Shown: one piece after another, positions 1 to 9,408 of the stretch
Position numbering within the stretch: position 1 is the first letter of the stretch
Layout of the letters: each line of letters begins with the position of its first letter
From: Lithodes maja
Lineage: Eukaryota > Arthropoda > Malacostraca > Decapoda > Lithodidae
NCBI GenBank assembly: GCA_037953745.1
Contig: JBAKBP010006562.1
Coordinates: 1 to 64,000 of the forward strand
DNA length: 64,000 nucleotides
Reading direction: 5' to 3'
Translations under genes and position numbers: made by a program
Notes under the pieces: model-generated
Told to the model about the DNA's origin: nothing
Seen by the model: the letters and a program-made list of their open reading frames with translations, nothing else
Databases searched by the model: none

Positions 1-2
1 GG

Positions 3-2849
3 GGTAATGTCTTATTACAAAACCATCTTGATGCATTGACGCCCAGGGACATTAGTGAGCAGCAGCTGCAAGACGCTAGCCTAGCTCGTTATAGCAATGG
101 TGCCATAGAGTTGGAGGAAGATGGGGATGCGAAGCCGGGAGATTTCTTTAGGCTCAACAGGATATTGTACCGCAGATTTCTAGACCCCAAATCGAAGTGG
201 GAGGGCGGTGCGAGGGTAGTAGACCAGGTGGTTGTTCCAAATAAGTATAGAGAGTCCTTATTGTGTCTGGCGCATGATGTGCCGGTGGCGGGTCATTTGG
301 GGGTAACAAAAACATTGGCGGCATTGGGCAGGTTTTTCTGGTGGCCTGGGGTCAAGGCTGATGTCTGTGCATGGGTGGCTGGGTGTGCGACCTGCCAGAC
401 AACGGGGAAGCCTAACCAGACAATCCCGAAGGCACCTTTGTTTCCCATACCTGTCACCGGGCCTCCGTTCAGCAAAGTTGTAGTAGATTTGGTTGGCCCT
501 TTCCCGCCTACTAGTAGTGGCAATAAATTCCTGTTGACAATCATGGATGTGGCTACGAGATACCCGGACGCATACCCCATGAGAAACGGCTCGGCAAAGG
601 CAGTTGTTAAAAACTTATTATTGTTCTGTTCCCGTTATGGATTTCCACGTGAGGTGCAGTCAGACCAGGGGAGCAATTTTACATCCAAATTGTTCAAGCA
701 AACCCTTCAGTTGCACGGTATATGTTCTGTAGTGTCGTCAGCCTACCATCCCGAGAGTCAGGGAGTCTTGGAGCGGTGGCACTCGACCCTGAAGAGTATG
801 CTACGCTGTTACTGTGCAGAACATGACACTGATTGGGATTTGGGTCTGCCGTATGTTCTGTTCGCTGCACGTGAAGTCCCAGGAGAGAGCCTGGGGTTCA
901 GTCCAAATCAACTAGTCTTTGGCCATAATGTGAGAGGACCTTTAAGTATGGTGAAAGAGATCTGGGAGGGCGAAGAGAAGCCGGGGTCTGTACTTAAATA
1001 TATCCTTGAGAGCCGGGAGAGACTTATAGGTTGCATGGCAGCGGCAGGTAATAACTTGGTTAATGCACAGGCGGTCATGAAGCACCAGTATGACGCCAAG
1101 GTGAAGCTTCGGGAGTTTTCGGTGGGTCAGGAGGTAATGTTGCTTTTACCTTTGCCTGGACACCCCCTTTCTGCCAAGTTTATTGGGCCGTATGTGGTGG
1201 CTAAGAAACTGTCCGACCTTGATTATCTCGTTGCAACACCTGACCGTAGAAAAAAACATCAGTTATGTCATGTTAACCTCATGAAAGAGTATGTGAGACG
1301 CCCCTCAGAGCCTCTCACTGTCCCTGTGCTGGCCTGCAGCGGCCAGGGTGGAGAAGGAGGTGGGGACAGTCATGCTGCTGAGGAGGATAGCTGGGACTGT
1401 GTCATTTCCGCGGAACAGTGGGCGGGGAATACTGAACAAGAGGCTAGGCAAGCTGTAAGTCACCTGCCTGAGCACCAGGGTGCTGCTGTCCTAGGCCTGT
1501 TCAGGTCATACCCCTCTGTTTTCGCCGAACACCCAGGTCTCACTACTCAGGTAACGCACGACGTGGACGTCGGTGATAATGTGCCCTTCAAGTCAGTGCC
1601 CTACCGTGTGCCCCCGGTAAAGTTGCCAGCTTTACGGGAGGAGTTAAAGTACATGGTTGAGAGAGGGATGATCACTGAAGGTTATGTGAAGTGGACATCA
1701 CCCGTCACGTTGCAGCCAAAACCTGACGGCAAGGTGCGGTTCTGCATAGATTTTCGTAGGCTAAATGGCTTGACCACTACCAACCCTTACCCTTTGCCTC
1801 GAGTTGACGACAGCGTGGACAAGATAGGGAATGCAAAGTACCTTACTAAAATTGATCTTGTAAAAGGCTACTGGCAAGTACCCCTGTCGGACCGAGCTAA
1901 GCAAGTTTGTGGTTTTGTGGTAGATGGCAAGACCTACCAATGTAACGTAATGCCTTATGGGCTTAAGAACGCACCTGCCACGTTTCAGAACCTGATGAAC
2001 GATATTTGTGACGAAATCCCTAACTGCACGGTCTACCTTGATGACGTGATAGTGTATGATGACAATTTTGAAAATCACCTAAGGCACTTAGAGACCCTGT
2101 TTGGGAAGTTGCACGATGCTGGGCTGGTGGTGAACCTGAGGAAGTGCGAGTTTGTAAAGGCTACTGTGCAGTATCTTGGCTTCGTGGTCGGGTTAGGCCG
2201 GGTGTGCCCCCCCCTGAGCAAGATACAGGCTATCAATATGTTTCCCAGGCCCACCACTAAGCGCCAGGTCATGCGGTTCCTAGGTATGATAGGCTATTAT
2301 AGGCGCTTCATCCGGGGATACTCTACTGTCTTAGCACCGTTAACTGATCTACTGTCGAAGTCAGTGAAGTTCTGTTGGGCTGCGGAGTGTCAGAGGGCTT
2401 TCGACCTAGTCAAGCACCTGCTGTGTACACATCCGATTTTGAGAGCCCCAGACTTCTCCAGGAGTTTTCAGCTGGCGACTGATGCCAGCGGTGTGGGTGC
2501 CGGGGCAGTGTTACTGCAGACTGATTCCGAGGGCTTGGAACACCCAGTGAGCTTCTTTTCTCGCAAGTTTAATTCGGCACAAAGGAATTACTCGACTATA
2601 GAGAAGGAGCTTCTTGCTATCGTTTTGTCGCTCAAACATTTCGAAGTTTATGTTCCAGCCTACGGCCCGGTAGTGACGATTTATACGGACCATCATCCCT
2701 TGAAATTCCTAAATCAGTTTCACAATCGGAATATGCGGTTGACCAGGTGGTCCCTAATGCTCCAAGAGTATAATCTCAACATTCAGCATATTGCCGGGAG
2801 TGAGAACGTGATAGCAGATTGTCTATCAAGGGTTGATGATCCAGGATAG
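3..2849 (+). CDS. pol: Gypsy pol polyprotein, integrase-RT-RNase H (partial, copy C)
   Basis: The frame is open from the window edge, so the real start is upstream; the TTG at 36 is not a credible start. Numbering from that TTG codon: an H2C2 zinc finger (H80, H87, C117, C120), a DD35E integrase core (D151, D210, E246), a GPY motif (384-386), then RT with VYLDD (catalytic YLDD at 667-670) and RNase H (D816 in ATDASG, TDHHPL near 884, D928 in IADCLSR). It copies retrotransposon RNA into DNA and inserts it. Integrase lies before RT, the reverse of usual gypsy order. No stop or frameshift is visible, so this part still looks functional. It ends TAG at 2847-2849. Confidence 0.93.
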   Translation, partial: GNVLLQNHLDALTPRDISEQQLQDASLARYSNGAIELEEDGDAKPGDFFRLNRILYRRFLDPKSKWEGGARVVDQVVVPNKYRESLLCLAHDVPVAGHLGVTKTLAALGRFFWWPGVKADVCAWVAGCATCQTTGKPNQTIPKAPLFPIPVTGPPFSKVVVDLVGPFPPTSSGNKFLLTIMDVATRYPDAYPMRNGSAKAVVKNLLLFCSRYGFPREVQSDQGSNFTSKLFKQTLQLHGICSVVSSAYHPESQGVLERWHSTLKSMLRCYCAEHDTDWDLGLPYVLFAAREVPGESLGFSPNQLVFGHNVRGPLSMVKEIWEGEEKPGSVLKYILESRERLIGCMAAAGNNLVNAQAVMKHQYDAKVKLREFSVGQEVMLLLPLPGHPLSAKFIGPYVVAKKLSDLDYLVATPDRRKKHQLCHVNLMKEYVRRPSEPLTVPVLACSGQGGEGGGDSHAAEEDSWDCVISAEQWAGNTEQEARQAVSHLPEHQGAAVLGLFRSYPSVFAEHPGLTTQVTHDVDVGDNVPFKSVPYRVPPVKLPALREELKYMVERGMITEGYVKWTSPVTLQPKPDGKVRFCIDFRRLNGLTTTNPYPLPRVDDSVDKIGNAKYLTKIDLVKGYWQVPLSDRAKQVCGFVVDGKTYQCNVMPYGLKNAPATFQNLMNDICDEIPNCTVYLDDVIVYDDNFENHLRHLETLFGKLHDAGLVVNLRKCEFVKATVQYLGFVVGLGRVCPPLSKIQAINMFPRPTTKRQVMRFLGMIGYYRRFIRGYSTVLAPLTDLLSKSVKFCWAAECQRAFDLVKHLLCTHPILRAPDFSRSFQLATDASGVGAGAVLLQTDSEGLEHPVSFFSRKFNSAQRNYSTIEKELLAIVLSLKHFEVYVPAYGPVVTIYTDHHPLKFLNQFHNRNMRLTRWSLMLQEYNLNIQHIAGSENVIADCLSRVDDPG

Positions 2850-3130
2850 TCGTGCACGGTGTGTGGGTTGAGCAGGAGTAAAATTAGGCTATCATAACGC
2901 CGTCCAAAAAGATTATAAAACAATAAAATAAACGAGAAATTTTTTTTTTAGTTTTGTAAGTCTTTATTGTTGTAGCATGATGCATGCGATATTGTGTTTT
3001 ATGTATAATTCACACTTCAGTTGTTGTGCACCTTTTGCAATTAGTGGCAGCTAAGGGTAGCAGGTCGGTTGGTTGCCTGTCAGATTTTGATAATGCTTCT
3101 AAGGTCGATTATCTAAAATCTTGGGGGGGC
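2850..3130 (+). promoter_or_regulatory. 3' untranslated region and polypurine tract of copy C
   Basis: Noncoding stretch between the pol stop and the LTR. It contains an A-rich segment with AATAAA-like words near 2920 and ends in a G-run, CTTGGGGGGGC, directly before the LTR TGTGACG. Copies A and B carry the matching CTTGGGGGAGG at the same place, which supports this as the plus-strand primer tract. Confidence 0.75.
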
Positions 3131-4946
3131 TGTGACGCACCCAGTGCGTGGCAACGCAACCTGATTGTACTCCTTGGTACTCCACTGTACCGCCACGGTG
3201 CGGTACCGTGTACCGCTGTACCGTGCTGGCTGCTTATATTGAGTGTGACAACGTATAACTGTTCTTTGTATCTCTGCAAAGGTCTCGTCATGTGCTAACC
3301 AGTGGTGGGTTTTGTTTTAAGCCATGTCGAGACCTTCCATTTAATATGTAGTATCAATAGAGAAGTTGATAGATAAGACAATAGGAATTCAGAGAGAGAG
3401 AGTGAGTTAGACTTCAGAGCGAGAGGGTAGCAATGCGCCACGCTGCCGGGGGGGTGGTTGCCAGACGTATGGACCGGTTGGCAGCCCTGCGCTTATAGCT
3501 AGGTGCGACAGGGTTGGTAGTCCATTGCCGCCTGCCTATGCTGCCTGGGCTGCCCATGTTGTCGTACTGCACATTGCCTGGAGGCTCGCTGTGTGTTCCA
3601 TGATCAGGTTGCCTAGAACCTTTGAGATTCTAACATCCCTTGCCCTCTCTCCCAATTTCTCACGGTTGCACTCTTTCTCTCTGACGACATTACTCTCATT
3701 TCATTCTTCTCTCTATTTAAATGCATAACCTTCCCTTGAGGTCCTAAAGGAGTTTCAGCACTCACCTCTCGTATTACTCTTAGGACAAGCATATATTTAC
3801 ATGTATTAGATTTAAGGGGTTAATGTGAACAGCGATCTTCTTGATGAGGATAGTTGGTGAACGTTCTACATGTTCACGAGTTATATGCCCAGCTCATCAT
3901 CCAATTTGTGACTAGACTAGTGCCATGTGTAAGAGCCCGACCATGCCCAGGAGTTGTCTGTAGAGGGGCGAGGACTTAGCCTTGATTTGCCTACCGAGCC
4001 AGGAGCGAGTGCAGTACCAGAGACTACAGCTCGCTCGTAGTGCCGGTATAGTAGAGTAACGTAATTTATCTGTCCTTGTGTTCTCTACAGTCTTTTCCTG
4101 GGTTCTCGCTTTCGGTGCTGGGACTCGTTGTTCCTGTGACTTGGCCTGCTAACTAGAACACATGGGGATGATGAGTGGGTTATATCTTTATTTTACTATG
4201 CATTGCAGCTCTCTTTAAGTTTATGTATGTAACACTTTACAATACACATTACTCACACACAAGACAACACTATTAATACTTTCATGTATCAATTAACTGC
4301 ACTGTCGTTTTGCTGCTGTGTCCGGAGTTCTGTTGCGTAGGGCGCATACGGACTCAGAGGGGAGACAGAGTGAGAGAAGCGAAGTAGCCTATGCGGTAGT
4401 AGGCTACCGGCGCAGTACTGTTGCCTGCAACCTTTTAGTTATTCCAAGTATAGATTCATTATTATAATAAGTGACTACTATTTATGTTCCTTCCATGTGT
4501 ATTATTAGGTATCTACTGGATCATGAACATCTTGTATGCTACATGCTAGTGCATGTTAGTAGGGGACAGTTATTCTAGTGCACGCGCTTTCAAGTAGGCG
4601 TGTACATTTGTCATTTAGCATTTCACTGTCATACCTTTAGCCTGCTTCTATTCTATAGTATTAGAGGCTTAATATTAACGTAGTTTCTTGAGTATTGCAT
4701 TTCTTTAGTAATAACGTAACCTATAAATGTCTGAGGGAGTTTAGCCTCATATCCTACCCCTGTTGTACACTTTCGCCGAGTTAAGGTACCTCGTTACCAT
4801 AGACGATAACTCTGTAGGGCGTTGGTGCTTTTGTTGTCTGGAGCATATAGTATTTGGGACTGGAATCGAGCGTGTCGTTGTCACATAAGCCATTTCTGTC
4901 CTACGATCAAGAATCCCGAATATGTATTGCCGATCCAGCCGTAACA
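3131..4946 (+). repeat. 3' LTR of copy C (about 1816 bp)
   Basis: It begins TGTGACGCAC and ends CCGTAACA, matching the TGTGACGCAT start and CGTAACA end of the LTRs of copies A and B and giving the usual TG...CA ends. The last 200 bases align recognisably with the LTR ends of A and B; the middle is strongly diverged. I do not see the CRE-TATA pair found in the other LTRs. Short ORFs here (for example 3525-3728) lack support. Confidence 0.8.
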
Positions 4947-5042
4947 CTTCCTTCTCAACCTTCCGTGTTGTCTTGGTCCTAAGTAAGCCAGGTTAACAGA
5001 AACGAGCCTCCAGTTAATAAATGGCGTAAGGTAATGTGTAGC

Positions 5043-5759
5043 TTAACCCATTGAGACCCAGCGTCGCACGTGATGCGTCGGCAGTTTGTTATCACCAACT
5101 CCCAGCGACGCATCACGTGCGTCCGGCATATTAAAATCATTTACGTGGCTCGTAAGGTAGGAAATGGCGGGAGAATAGGAGGGGGAGGTACCGTAGTGTG
5201 TGTGGGAGCCGGGCCGGTAGGTGTGAGCGGGCCGAGACAGCCGCGCGGCCGGTGGTGGTGGGCTTAGTGGGGATACTTTACACCCTTAGTTCACCGCCAC
5301 TTTGAACCTTCATTACTCCGGTGGTCGTATGGGAGCTAGAGGCTTGAGATTTATGTGAGACACTCCTTAGGATGTATGCCGTACAATGCCATACTCAGTT
5401 TTTACCCTAGTGCTCGCGGGCGGGTGGTCATGCAGGGGAGACGAACTTTCGACCCCCCCCCCCCCCCCCCGCCCCCCAAATGACCGAGGTGATTTTTTTT
5501 TATTTTTTTTTTCATTTCTCACCATTCTCTTCCATTTTGGCTCAACAAATTTTGTTGAGGCTCCCCCCCCCCCCCCCCCGCAACCCCCCACCGCCCCGGG
5601 CCCCCCCAAAAAAAATAAATATCCGAGGTGATTTTTTTTTGTTTTTTTTTTTCATTTCTCATCCTTGTCTTCCATTTTAGCAAACAAAAAAAAGAAGTGA
5701 AAATGGCTTGGGACTGGGGTGAACAAAATATTATAACTAGCCGGGGCTCAACGGGTTAA
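5043..5759. mobile_element. TTAA-bounded element with inverted ends and poly-C/poly-T core
   Basis: The left end reads TTAACCCATTGAGACCC and the right end, reverse complemented, TTAACCCGTTGAGCCCC: an inverted repeat of about 17 bases bounded by TTAA. Near the left edge, a segment with the word CGCACGTGATGCGTC is repeated inverted (5063-5120). The core has long C runs (5453-5476, 5563-5579) and a direct repeat of a GAGGTGATTTTTTTT...CATTTCTCA block (5483 and 5625). No coding capacity is visible, so it is probably a non-autonomous DNA element. Its right TTAA is also the left TTAA of the next element. Confidence 0.6.
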
Positions 5760-6113
5760 GGGGAGACAGACGTTTGTTTGGTCTTAATTCATTTATTCAT
5801 AAATTTGTTTAGTTTCCTCCCTAGACCTCCATCAAGCTTAGAAGAAAAAAAAAATTCAAGATAAATTTGTAAATTTTTCAGTAAAAAAAAATCCCGGCCG
5901 AAAGCCAGTTCCTCTTAAAATTGCAGGCTCGCTAACGCTCGCCATGAAAAATCGACACCTAAATGGCACGAAAGGTCTTAAAATTGACAACGAAATGGGG
6001 CAAACGGCGTTAAAATCGCCAAACTAATGTGCCAAAAGTCTTATAATCTCAAAACTAGTGGAGCTAAACATTAGGGAGAAGGGAGTCCAGAAAAACGGTC
6101 TGCCTCCCCTTAA
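5756..6113 (+). mobile_element. MITE-1, TTAA-flanked non-autonomous element
   Basis: Starts TTAAGGGGAGACAGACG and ends CGGTCTGCCTCCCCTTAA: imperfect terminal inverted repeats of about 20-27 bases at TTAA target sites, as in piggyBac-type elements. Internal landmarks shared by all MITE-1 copies are CCTAGACCTCCATCAAGCTT, a GGCCGAAGGCC-type hairpin (here GGCCGAAAGCC), GGCTCGCT...GCTCGCC, and GACACCTAAATGGCACGAAAG. There is no ORF. The superfamily call rests on TTAA and structure only. Confidence 0.8.
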
Positions 6114-6863
6114 ATGGGTGTTGATGTTTGTATTTGTTTATATGAATGGTAACAGGAATGGGTGTTGATGTTTGTATTTGTTTATATGAATGGTAACAGG
6201 AATGGGTGTTGATGTGTGTATTTGTTTATATGAATGGTAACAGGAATGGGTGTTGATGTTTGTATTTGTTTATATGAATGGTAACAGGAATGGGTGTTGA
6301 TGTTTGTATTTGTTTATATGAATGGTAACAGGAATGGGTGTTGATGTTTGTATTTGTTTATATGAATGGTAACAGGAATGGGTGTTGATGTTTGTATTTG
6401 TTTATATGAATGGTAACAGGAATGGGTGTTGATGTTTGTATTTGTTTATATGAATGGTAACAGGAATGGGTGTTGATGTTTGTATTTGTTTATATGAATG
6501 GTAACAGGAATGGGTGTTGATGTTTGTATTTGTTTATATGAATGGTAACAGGAATGGGTGTTGATGTTTGTATTTGTTTATATGAATGGTAACAGGAATG
6601 GGTGTTGATGTTTGTATTTGTTTATATGAATGGTAACAGGAATGGGTGTTGATGTTTGTATTTGTTTATATGAATGGTAACAGGAATGGGTGTTGATGTT
6701 TGTATTTGTTTATATGAATGGTAACAGGAATGGGTGTTGATGTTTGTATTTGTTTATATGAATGGTAACAGGAATGGGTGTTGATGTTTGTATTTGTTTA
6801 TATGAATGGTAACAGGAATGGGTGTTGATGTTTGTATTTGTTTATATGAATGGTAACAGGAAT
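6110..6863. repeat. 44-bp minisatellite, about 17 near-identical copies
   Basis: The unit runs from AATGGGTGTTGATG to GAATGGTAACAGG. Copies are almost identical; the third has TGTGTGTA instead of TGTTTGTA. The array starts directly at the right end of the preceding MITE and ends at GGAATTAGTTG. Confidence 0.95.
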
Positions 6864-7180
6864 TAGTTGTACTACACCACCGCCAGATGATCAAATTATC
6901 CCCACTGTTTTATCTTTACAGTATAATTAGTGAATGTACAGTCGGTTAAGTAAGTGATGTCGCTGCACCAAGTATATTTCGATCAATAATTGGTATTAGC
7001 GCTATCTACGCATTAATTCATAATTTCGAGTGAGATATACAAACATGTTCCTATCTTTGCACACCCTATTCAACATCTGACAGACATTAATACAGCATAC
7101 AACGAGCAACACGTAAGGACAGCGGAGAGACAACTAACTTGGCCAACCGTACAGTAATTTGAGATATCACTTTCGATAAC
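6864..7180. other. Unassigned intergenic stretch
   Basis: About 320 bases of moderately A/T-rich sequence without an ORF, tandem repeat or element end that I can recognise. Confidence 0.6.
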
Positions 7181-7560
7181 TTAAGGGGGGTTACATGCTT
7201 TTTGTTTCTCTCCTTTTCCCTCTCTCTTTGGCTTGTATTCATTCGGCCCCATTCAGCCTACTGTTACCCCCATCTTGGTGTCAATATTTTATTGGCGAGC
7301 GGTAGTGAGCCAGTATATTCAGTATACAGTATATATTTGTTCACAGCAAGCTAAATTTGTAAATGTTTCGATAGAAACATTTCTCCGGCGAAGCCGGATT
7401 TCTCTATACAATGCTGGCTCGCTATCGCTCGCCAGGAAGAAATCGACACCTGGATGGGGATAAACGTCTTAAAACGGTTGGCTGAATGGGGCTGAATGGA
7501 TACAAGCCAGAGAAAGAGACAAGAGGAGAAAATTAGAAACAAAACAGGTGACCCCCTTAA
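7181..7560. mobile_element. MITE-1 relative (subfamily b), TTAA-flanked
   Basis: Bounded by TTAAGGGGGG and CCCCCTTAA. It shares with MITE-1 the GGCGAGCG.TAG.GAGCC word and a hairpin, here CGGCGAAGCCGG, but carries its own arms (GCTTGTATTCATTCGGCCCC and its inverse). No coding capacity. Confidence 0.75.
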
Positions 7561-7707
7561 AATGGTGTTTAGTATAATCATAACTAAGTGTAGGTATATA
7601 TTATGTGGTTCAATACAAACATCGAGACGCAACCACACATGAAGGAAAACACACGTTGGACACTATACGTTCAACAATCCCATGGAAATGAACAAACGAA
7701 CATGAGT

Positions 7708-8094
7708 TTAAGGGGGGTCACCGGTTTTGTTTTAATCTTCCTCTCCTTTTCTCTCTTTCCCTGGCTTGTATCCATTCGGCCCCATTCAGCCAACTGTTTT
7801 AAGAGGTTTATCCCCATCCATGTGTCGATTTCTTCCTGGCGAGCGATAGCGAGCCAGCTTTGTATGGAGAAATCCGGCTGCGCCGGAGAAATTTTTCTAT
7901 CGAAAAATTTACAAATTTAGCTTGCTGTCAAAACAAAAATATGTATATGCTAGCTTGCTACCGCTCGCCATGAAAATATTGACACCTGGATGGGGGTAAA
8001 CGTCTTAAAACAGTAGGCTGAATGGGGCCGAATGGATACAAGCTAAAGAGAGAGAGGGAGAGAAAGATAAACAAAGCGAGGTGGGGTCCCTTAA
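7708..8094. mobile_element. MITE-1 relative (subfamily b), second copy
   Basis: Bounded by TTAAGGGGGG and GGGTCCCTTAA, closely related to the copy at 7181-7560 and only about 150 bases from it. It carries GGCTTGTATCCATTCGGCCC on the left, the inverse on the right, and the hairpin CCGGCTGCGCCGG in the core. Confidence 0.75.
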
Positions 8095-8551
8095 GTTCAC
8101 ATTTACACTCATTATAGGGAACAACATAATATACAGTACACACGAAATACACCACTCCTAGGAGCTCATAGACACGTATATACACGGAAGCACACTATCC
8201 TGTCTGTCTGTCTGTCTGTCTTTCTGTCTGTCTCTCTCAGGAAGTTTCCCTAAAAAACTGTTCCTGGTCGTGAAGGTTCGATTTGGACGGATCAGCCTCT
8301 GGGGACCCACAAAGACTCCTGCCCACCTCTTACTCCTTCGGGGGTACATAGGCGCAGTCGTTAGCAGCCAGGATCAGTCTGTTGGTCTCTTAGGATAAGA
8401 TTTTAGGTTAAGTCTGTCTATTTTCATCCTCATTGTCTGCCAGCTCGAAATGCACCAAATATTATATATTTTTAAGACACAAACATACACACAAACACTC
8501 ACACAAAGGAGTACAAAGGAAATCAAGCATACGAGATTGTCTGAAAAAGAA
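8095..8551. other. Unassigned stretch with (CTGT)n
   Basis: Holds a short (CTGT)n tract near 8200-8233; the rest has no recognisable gene or element end. ORFs of up to about 66 codons overlap simple repeats and are not supported. Confidence 0.6.
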
Positions 8552-8602
<51 letters not shown>

Positions 8603-9040
8603 CGGTTTATTGATAATTGCAGCCGTAGGCTGAAAATGTACAGAGGAACAGTTTGTAGCTTAACTCTAACTTATATTACGGTATCTTATAATAAGGTCCA
8701 AAGCATGAAGTTGTATAAGAGCTGTTTGACGAGATAAATATTATGTACTAGGTTAGCAGATGATTTTCCAGTTGAGATGATATATTGCATAGGAGCTATT
8801 TGACCAGTAAACATTTTGTACTAGGTATGCTGAAAAAGATAATAGTTACGCATTTATAAAAGGGTATAAGGGTTTGTTGAAAGCTGTTGAGTTGATTTAC
8901 TGACTATGTTTACTGTTTGTCTAGTTACTATGTAAATGCTCATAATAATAGTAAACAGATTATTAAGAAATACAGCCAGAGGCTAAAAATTATACCTGTG
9001 TGAAATACATAAATATGCTGACCTATATTTAACTGCATTA
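8552..9040 (-). mobile_element. Possible LINE 3' tail on the minus strand, with (AAT)n
   Basis: Read on the minus strand, the sequence GCAATTATCAATAAACCG (AATAAA signal) runs into (TTATTA)n at 8552-8602, the form of a LINE 3' tail ending in a trinucleotide run. A diverged second copy of the block next to the tail lies at about 8953-8993. No RT sequence remains, so the assignment is tentative. Confidence 0.35.
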
Positions 9041-9042
9041 TT

Positions 9043-9265
9043 GTAAGATGTGTGTGTGTGTGTGTGCACGCGCGCGCGCATTAGGCTCCTTAAATGAGCT
9101 GCCGTTGTACCTGCTCAAATTTCGCTTCAACACTTTAAAATAATGAGGCACTGAGAATTAATGCAGTGTAAGAGGCTTTTACATTCTTACCTTCAATTTC
9201 ACAAAGGAAAATTGAAACTAATATTTTCACACACACACACACAACCACACACACACACACACACC
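9043..9265. repeat. (TG)n/(CG)n and (CA)n microsatellites
   Basis: A TG run followed by CG alternation at about 9050-9080, and a CA run with small breaks at about 9229-9265. Confidence 0.9.
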
Positions 9266-9357
9266 TGCTAGAAAGACACCTGTCATGTAAAGTTAATGAC
9301 AAATGTTCGTGAGCTGTTGTGATTTTCTTTATACAATACAGTATATGCTTCCAATAC

Positions 9358-9408
9358 AAAAAGCCACACAATACAACAAGCCACACAACACAACGCAATA
9401 GACTCAAC
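9358..9408. repeat. Left outlier of the 17-bp A/C-rich satellite
   Basis: Contains AGCCACACAACACAAC units and the variant word CAACGCAATAGA, both also found at the start of the main array beyond 12,180. The LINE at 9409 therefore sits inside, or at the edge of, this satellite. Confidence 0.75.

Larger units (their letters stand above)
1..4946 (+). mobile_element. Gmr1-like Ty3/gypsy retrotransposon, copy C (5' part outside window)
   Basis: The window opens inside the pol reading frame of an LTR retrotransposon. In order come integrase, RT and RNase H (one frame, open from base 3), a 3' untranslated region, a purine-rich tract and one LTR (3131-4946). Gag, protease and the 5' LTR lie upstream of the window. 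The coding sequence is clearly related to copies A and B further along but much more diverged, so it is a separate subfamily. Only one edge is visible, so no target duplication can be checked; the bases after the LTR are CTTCC. Confidence 0.9.

Noticed and set aside
2984..3298. 104-codon ORF after pol in copy C as a possible envelope or accessory gene
   Set aside because: It crosses the LTR border, has no signal peptide plus transmembrane pattern, and has no counterpart in copies A and B.
5367..5680. Proline- and glycine-rich ORFs on both strands
   Set aside because: They are translations of poly-C and poly-T tracts in a noncoding TTAA element.
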